From contig CAWGTA010000008.1 of assembly GCA_963825305.1 (NCBI GenBank), positions 930,001 to 994,000 on the forward strand: DNA of 64,000 nt. The letters run 5' to 3'. Both the position numbers and the translations under genes were made by a program. The DNA is from PSRJ01 sp963825305. GTDB lineage: Bacteria; Acidobacteriota; Terriglobia; Bryobacterales; Bryobacteraceae. Within the stretch, counting starts at the first letter, position 1; every line of letters starts with the position of its first letter. Positions 1 to 11,011 of this stretch are shown here, one piece after another. Under the pieces are notes generated by a model that saw only the letters and a program-made list of their open reading frames with translations, ran no database searches and had not been told where the DNA came from.

Positions 1-684
1 ACAATAGCCCCGCGAACCCCGCCGCGACCAGGCCGTAAGTCGCAGGCTCGGGCACCGGGGCCGTTGTGACCTGGAGTTCGACGATGCAGTTGGGGCAAAC
101 GCCATGCCCAGAGGAATCGAAAGCGAACTCGCTGGTCGGACTTTGCGCCCAACGTGGTGATGCGGCCGCCGATGCCGAATGTCGTATTGGAAACGATAGC
201 GGAGATGCCGGCGACATCGAGGGTTATGGACTGGCTCGTGCCCTCGGGGTGTGCGGGGCTGTTGGCGCCGTCGGCCGCCGTATAGACTCGGCTGCCATAC
301 ACGGTGCCGGTACCCAGGTCGTTGAATCCGAACACAGACGGGATAGAGGTGATTTGATAGGTCATCGAGGGGCTATCTGCTGTGCTCCACGCCGGCGCTG
401 CTCAGTGTCAGCACCGCGGAAGTGACCGGGCCGTCCAGGAGCGGAATGTCGAATGTGAAGAAGTCGCGAAACTCGGCTGGACCACTCATTCAGCCGTTTG
501 CAGCAAAAGCAGGGCAGTAGCCGGCTCTGTAGTTGTTGCCCGCGAGCGTAATGCCACTGTCGTCGGTTGGCGTGAACCAGCCCCGCGTCGCATCGCTGAT
601 CAAGAAGACATCGCCATGGGCATTTTCCGCGAGCCCAGCGAGCACGAAAGCCGTGCAGAGAAGGAACGAGTAAGTTCTCTTCAC
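1..684 (-). CDS. PEP-CTERM sorting-signal protein, partial and frame-disrupted
   Basis: Secreted protein of unknown role, cut by the left window edge. It starts at a GTG at 684 behind a GAGAGGAT ribosome site; the first residues, MKRTYSFLLCTAFVLAG, form a signal peptide. The C-terminal end reads VPEPATYGLVAAGFAGLL at about 1-62, a PEP-CTERM motif followed by a membrane helix, which exosortase systems recognise for sorting to the cell surface. The reading frame is not continuous: an in-frame TGA falls near 490, and the coding frame changes near 370 and near 150. Between the breaks the translation stays protein-like (FRDFFTFDIPLLDGPV, then DVAGISAIVSNTTFGIGG). Sequencing indels are the simplest explanation, but a pseudogene cannot be excluded. 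Confidence 0.7.
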
Positions 685-865
685 GATTAGATCCTCTCAA
701 ACTGCTGTATTTCCAATCTGTTTTTTGAGAGCATACATGCGCTTCCGGCACGGACGCATAGAAGAATCGAAGACAAAATCGACTAAAGTTCTAGTACTGC
801 ATGGTAGTGTATCGGGCAGGGGCGGCTATTTGCGAATCCTCGATCGACGCCACTTCGATTTCCTC

Positions 866-2218
866 TCACTCCCACAGCACGCCCCGCCCCAGAATATTCC
901 GCGGATCCAAGCGGCGCTTCACCGCGCGCATGGCTTCCAGTTGCTCGGGCTCGTACTGCAGCTTCAACAGGTGAGCTTTCCGTCTTCCAAGCCCGTGCTC
1001 GGCCGATACCGTGCCGCCTAACTCAACCGCTTTGCCCGCGAATTCCAGAATCAAGCCGGTGGCCTTCCGCGGATCGTTCGGCGACGAGAACAGGTTCACG
1101 TGCAGGTGGGCATCGCCGATATGCCCGAAGATCACGTAGCGGCCTGGATACTCCTCTTCCAGGCGGCGCCGGTAGTATGCCAGCATCTCGCGGTTCGCCG
1201 CCAGCGGCACGGCGTAATCGGTGTTCATCTTCAAGGCGCCCGCGCGGCGCACGGTGTCGTTGACCAGCTCCGGAAGCGCATGGCGAAAACGGCGGAAGCG
1301 GTCGCGGTCGGCGGACGATATCGCAAACCACGAGTCAGTCAAAGCGCCCGCTGCCTCAACCTGGCGCAGCCATTCGTCCAGTACCGGATCGTCGTCCGAC
1401 CGCAGTTCCCGATCGAACAGGATGGCGGCGCGGGCCTCACTCGGGATTTCCGGAAAGCGCGAGCGCAACAGCGCGAGTGAAGGCGCGTCGAAATATTCCA
1501 GCATACGGGCCGCGGTGGTGGCGCGCCACTGCTCCACCGCATCCAGGGCGGAATCATCATTCGCGAAAAACACGACGCCGGCCAGCACACCGGGCGGCGC
1601 CGGCAGCAAGCGCAGGCGGGCCTCGGTCACCACTCCCAGCGTGCCCTCCGATCCGGTAAACAGATCGATCCAATCCATTCCCGGGCGGAGCAGGTAACCG
1701 GCGGTGTTCTTGGTGACATGGGGCAGCGGAATGGTGCCGCATGCGAAATCGATGGCGTCGCCGCGGCCGCAGTCGATCAACCGGCCGTCAGCCAGGACCA
1801 CACGCAGGCGTTCGATCCAGGGGCGCGTGGATCCATATATAAAGCTGCGCGAGCCGCTGGCATTCGTGGCGACGGTGCCGCCGATGGAGGCGCCCGTCTC
1901 GGTGGGATCGGGCGGGTAGAACTGGCCGGAGCTCTGTGCCGCCGCGTGCAGATCGCGAAGCAGCACGCCGGCGCCCGCCACCGCGTAGCCCTGGTGAATT
2001 TCCAGGCGCGTGAATTTTTCGAGCGAAAGCACCCATCCGCCCAGCGGAACGCGGCCGCCAGTAAGGCCCGTGCCGGCTCCTTCAATGGTTACCGCGACGC
2101 CTGCCTCGGAGGCTTCGCGCAATGCTGCGATGACTGCGGCTTCATCGGATGGGACGATGAGCCGCTCGGCGTGGCCGCGGAATCCCGAAGCGTCCTCGAG
2201 GTATTGGATAGCGATCAT
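866..2218 (-). CDS. FAD-binding oxidoreductase, GlcD/D-lactate dehydrogenase type
   Basis: 450-residue flavoprotein of the vanillyl-alcohol oxidase fold that oxidises 2-hydroxy acids such as D-lactate or glycolate. The N-terminal half is the FAD-binding PCMH-type domain, with EGAGTGLTGG near residue 47 and the PPDPTETGASIGG loop near 100. The C-terminal FAD-linked oxidase domain carries FGHIGDAHLHVN and SAEHGLGRRKAH, where the histidines bind a metal and the substrate. Length and motif order match single-subunit dehydrogenases. It is separate from the glcDEF operon 20 kb away and has no electron-transfer partner beside it. The exact substrate cannot be told from sequence. Confidence 0.85.
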   Translation of the reverse strand: MIAIQYLEDASGFRGHAERLIVPSDEAAVIAALREASEAGVAVTIEGAGTGLTGGRVPLGGWVLSLEKFTRLEIHQGYAVAGAGVLLRDLHAAAQSSGQFYPPDPTETGASIGGTVATNASGSRSFIYGSTRPWIERLRVVLADGRLIDCGRGDAIDFACGTIPLPHVTKNTAGYLLRPGMDWIDLFTGSEGTLGVVTEARLRLLPAPPGVLAGVVFFANDDSALDAVEQWRATTAARMLEYFDAPSLALLRSRFPEIPSEARAAILFDRELRSDDDPVLDEWLRQVEAAGALTDSWFAISSADRDRFRRFRHALPELVNDTVRRAGALKMNTDYAVPLAANREMLAYYRRRLEEEYPGRYVIFGHIGDAHLHVNLFSSPNDPRKATGLILEFAGKAVELGGTVSAEHGLGRRKAHLLKLQYEPEQLEAMRAVKRRLDPRNILGRGVLWE

Positions 2219-2239
2219 GGGGGTTCTGTTGGTCAGGAC

Positions 2240-2281
2240 GCCGGGCAGAAGCCCGGCGGCGGCCCAGAAGGGCCGGCCCCA
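2240..2281. repeat. double hairpin intergenic repeat after RNase J gene
   Basis: Two adjacent GC-rich hairpins with AGAA loops: a 7-bp stem GCCGGGC/GCCCGGC at 2240-2257 and a 6-bp stem at 2260-2275. They are followed by GGCCCCAC. The layout (stem, four-base purine-rich loop, adjacent stem, GCCCCAC border) matches the larger compound element at 19887-20006. It lies just past the stop of the RNase J gene on the minus strand and may stabilise or end its transcript, although there is no T run. Confidence 0.6.
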
Positions 2282-2288
2282 CAGTTTT

Positions 2289-3960
2289 TCAGACTTCCAG
2301 GATCACCGGCATGATCAGCGGCCGGCGCGAAGTCTCCTTCACGATGAACCGCTTCAGGTCCGCGCGGATCTTCTCCTTCATGACTCCCCAATCCGTCTTC
2401 TCCTCCTGGTTGGAGCCCTCCAGTGTTTTGGCCACGACCTGCCGCGCCGATTGCAGAAACGCGGAGCCGTCGTCCGCCAGGGCGAATCCGCGGCTCACAA
2501 TTTCGGGCAGGGCTTCGATACGCCCGGTGTGGCGGTTGATGGCGATGATCGGCAGCACGATTCCGTCCTCCGAAAGGTGGCGCCGGTCGCGGATCACCAT
2601 CTCCTCCACAATATCGTCCACTGAGCCGGAGTCGATGCACACGCGGCCCACGGTGACCCGCCCCGCCTTGCGCGCGCCGTGGTGATCGATCTCCAGGACG
2701 TCGCCCGATTCCATCACGAAGCTCTCTTCCAGGCCCGCGAAACTTCAGGTGCTCGGCCAGGCGCGCGTGTTTGGAAAGCTGGCGGAACTCGCCGTGGATG
2801 GGCATGAAATAGCGCGGTCGGACCAGGTTCAGGACCAGCTTCATCTCCTCCACGCTGGCGTGTCCGGAGACGTGCAGCGGCGGGTTCATCGACCCGTAGA
2901 GGACATCCGCCCCGCGGCGCGCCATGTGGTCGATCATGCGAAAAATAGCCTTCTCATTGCCGGGGATGATGCGCGAGCTGAGCACCACCGTATCGCCCGC
3001 CTCCACGGCAGCGTGCTTGTGGTTATCCACGGCGACGCGAGCCAGCGCCGACATCGGTTCGCCCTGCGTGCCCGAGATCAGGAAGGCGACTTTGTCCGGC
3101 GGCCGGTCCATGGCGTCTTGCGGCCGTAACAGAATGCCGTCCGGAATATCCAGCAGGCCGAGCCCGTGCGCGATCTCCGTCACCGTGGTCATGCTGCGGC
3201 CGAACACCGCCACGCTGCGGCTGTACTCCTGCGCGAGGTCGAGCACCAGTTGAATGCGGTGGATCGAGGAGCTGAAGCAGGAGACCACGATGCGGCGCTC
3301 CGAGCGGCTGAAGATCTCCTCCATACGCGGCCGGACGGCGCGCTCCGATTCGGTGTATCCGGGCCGGTCGGAGTTGGTGGAATCGGAGAGCAGCAGCAGC
3401 ACGCCGCGCTTGCCATAGTCGGCCAGCGTGTGCAGGTCGAACAGCTCGTTGTCGGTGGGAGTGGGGTCCACCTTGAAATCGCCGGTGTGGATGATCACGC
3501 CGAGCGGGGTGGTAATGGCCAGCGCCACGGCGCTCACGATCGAGTGGGTCACGTGAATGAACTCGATCTTGAAGGGGCCGATTTCCAGCATCTGCTTGGG
3601 CTTGATCTTGATGAAGCGCGGCTCTTCTTCGAGCTCGTACTCCTCCAGGCGGCGGTCCACCAGGGCCAGCGTGAAGGCCGTCCCGTACACCGGCACGTCG
3701 ATCTCGGAGAGGAAATACGGCACGGCCCCGATGTGGTCTTCGTGGCCGTGGGTCAACACCAGCGCGCGGACCATCGCCTGGTGCTCCTTGAGGAAGGTGA
3801 GGTCGGGCATCACCAGGTCGACGCCCAGCAGTTCCGCCTCGGGGAACATCATTCCCGCATCCACGACGATAATGTCGTCGGCATACCGGATGGCGGTCAT
3901 GTTCATGCCGAACTCGCCCAAGCCACCCAGGGGCACGATTTGCAACTTGTGATCAGTCAT
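2289..3960 (-). CDS. rnj: Ribonuclease J, one frameshift
   Basis: Metallo-beta-lactamase/beta-CASP ribonuclease for 5'-to-3' RNA decay and rRNA and mRNA processing in the cytoplasm. The N terminus MTDHKLQIVPLGGLGEFGMN and the zinc motif HGHEDHIG near residue 73 are typical. HTGDFKVD, the beta-CASP motifs LISGTQGEP and VHVSGHAS-type LHVSGHAS, and PIHGEF follow. Near 2735-2742 the frame changes by one base: the first frame ends at KHARLAEHLK and the rest resumes as AGLEESFVMESGDVLEI, running to VILEV at 2289. The restored length is about 557 residues, normal for RNase J. The break falls in a conserved housekeeping gene, so a base-calling indel is more likely than gene loss. Confidence 0.93.
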
Positions 3961-3965
3961 TAAAA

Positions 3966-4078
3966 ATAGCTTTCAGCACTCAGCATTCAGCACTCAGCTT
4001 TTCAAAACCCGGCCCGATCCGCCGCAGCCGGTTTTGGCCGGAGAGCTGATTGCTGATCGCTGACAGCTGAATGCTTCT
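3966..4078. repeat. intergenic inverted repeat of CAGC-rich units
   Basis: The gap between the RNase J and ABC exporter genes holds short CAGC units (AGCACTCAGCATTCAGC type) at 3969-4000. Their imperfect reverse complement (AGCTGATTGCTGATCGCTG type) follows at 4044-4076. Between them, AAAACCCGG and CCGGTTTT form an inner inverted pair, so the whole could fold as one long imperfect hairpin. A partial relative lies at about 38281-38308. No gene was seen in it. Confidence 0.5.
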
Positions 4079-4079
4079 T

Positions 4080-5912
4080 TCAACGATACCCCGCCGCCTG
4101 CAATTCGAACAGCTCGGCATAGCGCCCGCCCAGTGCGACCAACTGCTCGTGCGAGCCCTGCTCGCGTACGGCGCCATCGGCCAGCACCAGGATGCGGTCG
4201 GCCATGCGCACTGTGGAAAACCTGTGGGAAATCAGCACCGCCATGCGCCCGCGGGTGAGTTCGGCGAAACGCTGGAAGACTTCGTATTCGGCGCGCGCGT
4301 CGAGCGTCGCGGTGGGCTCGTCCAGTATCAGAAGCTGCGCATCGCGCATGTAGGCGCGCGCCAGCGCAAATTTCTGCCACTCACCGCCCGAGAGGTCGAC
4401 GCCGCCTTCGAATCGCCGTCCCAACATCTGATCGTAGCGGTTGGGCAGGCGGTCGATGACTCCCTTGGCCAGGCTCTTGCGGGCTGCCGCATCGATCCGG
4501 TCTGCGTCGGTGAGCGATTCCAGGCGTCCGAAGCCAATGTTCTCGCGCGCCAGCAGGTCGTAGCGCAGATAGTCCTGGAAAATAACGCCGATCTCGTGAC
4601 GGAGATCTTCCACATCGTACTCGCGCAGGTCCACGCCATCCAGCAGAATTTGTCCCTCGGTGGGGTCATACAGCCTCGCCAACAGTTTCACCAGCGTGGT
4701 TTTGCCGGCGCCGTTTTCACCAATCAAAGCCAATTTCTCGCCGGGGTCCAGACGAAAGTTGATATTTTTCAATACCATACGGTCTGATCCCGGATATGCG
4801 AAACCGGCATTGCGAAATTCGAACCCAATTTGGATGGGCCGTGGCGCGGGGATCGAGTGGAGCGACGGTTTGATCGACGGTTCCATTTCGAAGAACTCGA
4901 ACAGGTCTTTGAGGAACATGGCTTGTTCGGAGATGTCGTTGAAGCTCGATAGAATGCGCTCAATGTAGGAGCGCGACCGGGAAAACGCGCCGGTCAGCAG
5001 CGTGAAGCTGCCAATCGAAATGGCTCCCGCCAGGGTGCGCACCATCACCACTACGTAAGCGCCGTAATATCCACAGGTGGAGATCAGATTCAGGCCCGAG
5101 CCTACCAGCGCGCGGCGTATAGCCAGAGCCTTGTTCTCGTCGTAAATGTCTTCGGAAAGCTGATGGTAGCGCTGGGCCAGGTAGTCGCCCAGCCCGAACA
5201 TTTTGACTTCCTTGGCGCTTTGCGCGCTGGCGCCTAAGAGGCGCAGGTAATCGAGCAGACGGCGTTGAGGGGTCCAGCGGTATAGCACCGAATAGGCCAG
5301 GGTGGTGAAATGCGTCTCGCCCAAAAACGCGGGAATCACGGCGGCCACCAGCAGTAGCATGAGCCAGGGCGAAAATACGATCAGGAGCCCCGACAGCGAA
5401 ATCAGACTGATGGCGTCCTGGCAGACGTTGAGCAGCGCGGCCAGCAGCCCCAACCGGCCGGTGGTCTGGCGCCGGGCGCGCTCCAGTTTGTCGTAAAAGA
5501 CCGGGTCTTCGAAAGAGGCCAGGTCCAGGCGGCTGGCGTGCTCCATCAATCGGACGCTGACGCGGTTGGTGAAGCGATCCCCCAGGAGGCTATCGCACAG
5601 AGTATTTGCCCTTCCGAGGAGGTCGCTGGCGACGGCCAGCCCTAATTCCAACGCCACCAGCTTCCAGATGCCCGAAAGAGTGCCCGTTCCCCGCGAAATC
5701 CGGCCCACTATGGCATCCAGGATGAGCTTGGAGACCCAGAGCATGGCGGCCGGCAGCAGCGCCCGTATGAGCCTGAGAAAGGCCGTAGTTACCACTAGCG
5801 GCGGGTTGGTTTCCCACACCATCCGGAGCAGCGGCCGCACGTTCCGCAGGGATGTCAGGCGGGCGCTCCAGGAGAGTTCCTGGGCCGCTCGCGGAGGCCT
5901 GGGTGGGTGCAT
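4080..5912 (-). CDS. ABC transporter, fused permease and ATPase (exporter type)
   Basis: 610-residue half-transporter that works as a dimer in the inner membrane. Residues 1-350 hold an ABC-exporter transmembrane domain with several hydrophobic segments, for example WLMLLLVAAVIPAFLG. The C-terminal nucleotide-binding domain has Walker A LIGENGAGKTTLVKLL, a Q-loop in VIFQDYLRYD, the signature LSGGEWQKFALARA, Walker B LLILDEPTATLD and the switch histidine in ISHRFSTVR. All catalytic residues are present, so it should be active. The substrate is unknown; the family includes lipid, peptide and drug exporters. It starts at ATG 5912 and ends 119 bases before RNase J. Confidence 0.85.
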   Translation of the reverse strand: MHPPRPPRAAQELSWSARLTSLRNVRPLLRMVWETNPPLVVTTAFLRLIRALLPAAMLWVSKLILDAIVGRISRGTGTLSGIWKLVALELGLAVASDLLGRANTLCDSLLGDRFTNRVSVRLMEHASRLDLASFEDPVFYDKLERARRQTTGRLGLLAALLNVCQDAISLISLSGLLIVFSPWLMLLLVAAVIPAFLGETHFTTLAYSVLYRWTPQRRLLDYLRLLGASAQSAKEVKMFGLGDYLAQRYHQLSEDIYDENKALAIRRALVGSGLNLISTCGYYGAYVVVMVRTLAGAISIGSFTLLTGAFSRSRSYIERILSSFNDISEQAMFLKDLFEFFEMEPSIKPSLHSIPAPRPIQIGFEFRNAGFAYPGSDRMVLKNINFRLDPGEKLALIGENGAGKTTLVKLLARLYDPTEGQILLDGVDLREYDVEDLRHEIGVIFQDYLRYDLLARENIGFGRLESLTDADRIDAAARKSLAKGVIDRLPNRYDQMLGRRFEGGVDLSGGEWQKFALARAYMRDAQLLILDEPTATLDARAEYEVFQRFAELTRGRMAVLISHRFSTVRMADRILVLADGAVREQGSHEQLVALGGRYAELFELQAAGYR

Positions 5913-5949
5913 ATGGTCAGTGTAACAGCAATGTTTCCTACAAAATAGA

Positions 5950-5975
5950 AATGCTCACCCCGAAGGGTGAGCATT
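5950..5975 (-). terminator. intrinsic terminator-like hairpin with UUCG loop
   Basis: A perfect 11-bp stem, AATGCTCACCC with its reverse complement, encloses a four-base loop. Read on the minus strand the loop is TTCG closed by C-G, the very stable UUCG tetraloop. The stem is followed by the T-rich run TCTATTTTG. It sits 260 bases after the DUF6599-like gene and 38 bases before the ABC exporter start. It probably separates those two transcripts, though it could also be a 5' leader structure of the exporter mRNA. Confidence 0.6.
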
Positions 5976-6234
5976 CAATCCCTGTTCTACCAGGGTGATG
6001 TTCGATGGGAGAATCATTTTCGACGGCATCGCAACCGCCAAAAACTTTGTAGTTGAATCTTATTTTCAGGCGGCTCTCAAGTCAAGGAAAAATCCCGAGC
6101 AAAATTTTCGCCGGTAAGCTGCTCTTGCCAGCTGACTTGCGGGAACGTGAAGTTGGGCACGGTTACAGACAGATCTCCGAAATTGCCACTTCCAGGCCTG
6201 CGGATTTCGTTCCAAACCCAACAAAAACGGCCTT
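5976..6234. other. gene-free, AT-richer stretch with a coding-like fragment
   Basis: About 260 bases without a convincing gene, visibly less GC-rich than the surroundings. On the minus strand, 6077-6240 is open for about 50 codons and reads protein-like (GSGNFGDLSVTVPNFTF, then QLTGENFARDFSLT, stop). It has no start codon of its own and lies in a different frame just after the stop of the DUF6599-like gene. It could be a decayed gene end or chance. Confidence 0.3.
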
Positions 6235-7227
6235 TTATTCAGCCGGGTAATGCTCTTCGAGATGCAGCAGGATCATCGGATCGGCGGCCCGGCCCTTGCG
6301 GCCGTGCAGCAGGTAGGTGCGAAATCCGCCCACGAACAGGCCCGCGATGATGCAGAAGACCAACAGTATCCCCGTCAAAACGAAGATGTTGATGAGCATG
6401 ACGCCGGCATTGTCGTTGGGCTTGAGAACGCGCTCGTCGAGGGTAATCTGGGCCTCGTAGCGCACTTGGGCCAGCAACCGCTCGGCGGCGTCGGGGTCCG
6501 GCGGAGAAAGGATTACGGCCACCAGCGGCCCGCTTCGCTTGGCTACGGCGCCGGCCAGTCCTCGGAAGTCACCCTCCTTCTGCATGGCGATCTGGGGCGT
6601 GGGGTAGTCGAAAACCGCCAGGGTCATGTTCCCCTTGGGGGTGCCGAAAGCCGCGATTTCGGCTTCGGCGCCAAGGTGGAAAGCGGCTAGCGATGGCGCA
6701 ATTCCCGGCACGAACTTTTCCAGACCGGCCGGGCCGGTAACGTATCGCTCGCTATTGGCCACCAGCCCCTGGGATGGGAAGAATCCGAGGAGGGTGGGAA
6801 GCTGCGTCGAGTCGACGTCGCGGAGGCCATCCAGGACCGGCGCCAGTTCCGCGGCAGCCGGCTTGTAGCCCTGAAAGGAGAGCAGATAGTTGCCCCGAAC
6901 CAGCAGAACACCCTTGGGCGTTTCGACGGCCAGGTTGGCCAGGTCGGAGGGCGTTGCCGCCGCTGGCCGCTGCCAGTAGAACGCGGCTAGAGAATCCGTG
7001 GTGTCCTGCAGACGGTAGACCGTGGCCGTGAATTTGTCCTTGCCGTTTTCGTAGGTGGCGGTTTCGGATTCCTTCAGGCCGTATTCGTTCCACAAGGCGC
7101 GGTCCGTGAGTGCGGGCGCGGTGGCGGCGGTTCGGTGGAACGCACCGATGGCGTCCGGCCAGATTGCCGCACTAGCCAGGGCGGGCAGCAGCAGGAACAA
7201 GAAGGGCTTCATCGACACCATATTCAT
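6235..7227 (-). CDS. DUF6599-like exported, membrane-anchored protein
   Basis: Unknown function. From the MKPFLFLLLPALASA start (ATG at 7212) the protein has a signal peptide, a soluble region of about 240 residues, and a C-terminal hydrophobic helix (INIFVLTGILLVFCIIAGLFV) followed by a basic tail. That suggests an extracytoplasmic domain anchored at its C terminus. An earlier ATG at 7227 overlaps the TAA of the upstream methyltransferase gene as TAATG, so translation may be coupled. The sequence resembles acidobacterial proteins grouped as DUF6599, an assignment made from memory of that family and held loosely. No catalytic motif was recognised. Confidence 0.6.
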   Translation of the reverse strand: MNMVSMKPFLFLLLPALASAAIWPDAIGAFHRTAATAPALTDRALWNEYGLKESETATYENGKDKFTATVYRLQDTTDSLAAFYWQRPAAATPSDLANLAVETPKGVLLVRGNYLLSFQGYKPAAAELAPVLDGLRDVDSTQLPTLLGFFPSQGLVANSERYVTGPAGLEKFVPGIAPSLAAFHLGAEAEIAAFGTPKGNMTLAVFDYPTPQIAMQKEGDFRGLAGAVAKRSGPLVAVILSPPDPDAAERLLAQVRYEAQITLDERVLKPNDNAGVMLINIFVLTGILLVFCIIAGLFVGGFRTYLLHGRKGRAADPMILLHLEEHYPAE

Positions 7228-8003
7228 TAGACATCTTTCGCAAATGGATTGGTTGCGCCGCAGTCCGGACAGCGATAAACCGGAATGCCGCGAAACACCG
7301 GTTTGAGCAGGCTGGAACGCACGCCACTGCCGCACCGGATACAGACATTGACGCTGGTGGCCGCATCAATGTTCCCGGGCACGGCACCAAAGTAGAGCGC
7401 CCATCCGTAAACGCCCGTGCGCAGGTTCAGCCAGCGGTCGAGCCGGCGCGAGGCCCAGACGTAAAGGAATAGCGACCATTCATATCCCGCACCGAGGGGA
7501 ATCAAACGGCGCGGCCGCGGGGTCGGCGAGTTGCGTCGATTCAGAAACGAGAGCGAAGAGCAGAGCGTCCGGGTAGCGACATGTGGCAGACCCGTGGCTG
7601 CAGTGATGGCGCGCGCCAGTTGATCCGATGAAGTGAACGCGTTCACGTGCCCGCCGCCACGCGCCAGCCAGCGGTACAGCTTATCGGTAAACGTGGAAGC
7701 ATCCGGGACAGCCACGAAGAGAGCACCATTGGTGCGAATCACGCGCGCGATTTCACGCAAGGAGTCCTCGAGGTTGTCCAGGTGCTCCAGGCTGTGATTG
7801 GAGATGACCGCATCGAAGCTTTTATCGGCGAAGGGAAGGCGCGCGGCATCGCCTTGGACGAACCAGTCACCGTGGAAACGAGGCCCCTCACGATCGAAAC
7901 GGACCACGGTTGCAGCAGTTGCCTGGCGGGAGAAACTCCCGCCAGCGCAGCCTAGATCCAACACGAAAGCCTCGCGGGGGAGATACTTCAGGATCTCGTG
8001 CAA
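7227..8003 (-). CDS. SAM-dependent methyltransferase with C-terminal zinc ribbon
   Basis: About 258 residues. The N terminus holds a class I methyltransferase core: motif I VLDLGCAGGSF binds SAM, FDAVISNHSLEHL is the region after motif II typical of Methyltransf_11, and ALFVAVPDAS follows. The C terminus has two CxxC pairs, CIRCGS and CPDCGA, forming a likely zinc ribbon, an unusual addition. The start is probably TTG at 8003, eight bases after the secA stop and preceded by AGGG; longer open frames run inside secA and are unlikely to be used. The substrate is unknown; small molecules or lipids are common in this group. Confidence 0.75.
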   Translation of the reverse strand: MHEILKYLPREAFVLDLGCAGGSFSRQATAATVVRFDREGPRFHGDWFVQGDAARLPFADKSFDAVISNHSLEHLDNLEDSLREIARVIRTNGALFVAVPDASTFTDKLYRWLARGGGHVNAFTSSDQLARAITAATGLPHVATRTLCSSLSFLNRRNSPTPRPRRLIPLGAGYEWSLFLYVWASRRLDRWLNLRTGVYGWALYFGAVPGNIDAATSVNVCIRCGSGVRSSLLKPVFRGIPVYRCPDCGATNPFAKDV

Positions 8004-8010
8004 CGACGCC

Positions 8011-10894
<2,884 letters not shown>

Positions 10895-11011
10895 GAAAAC
10901 TTCTCAGTACGTGGGGAACTTTCCGTAAATTACATTTTACCCTGTCAGCGAAGACGGTTGAGGGGAAAAGGGATTAGTCGGGGTGCAGTACTTAGGACGT
11001 CGAAAATTGGT

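Noticed and set aside
10895..11011. tRNA or small RNA gene in the secA/SIR2 gap
   Set aside because: No cloverleaf arms or T-loop sequence were found.
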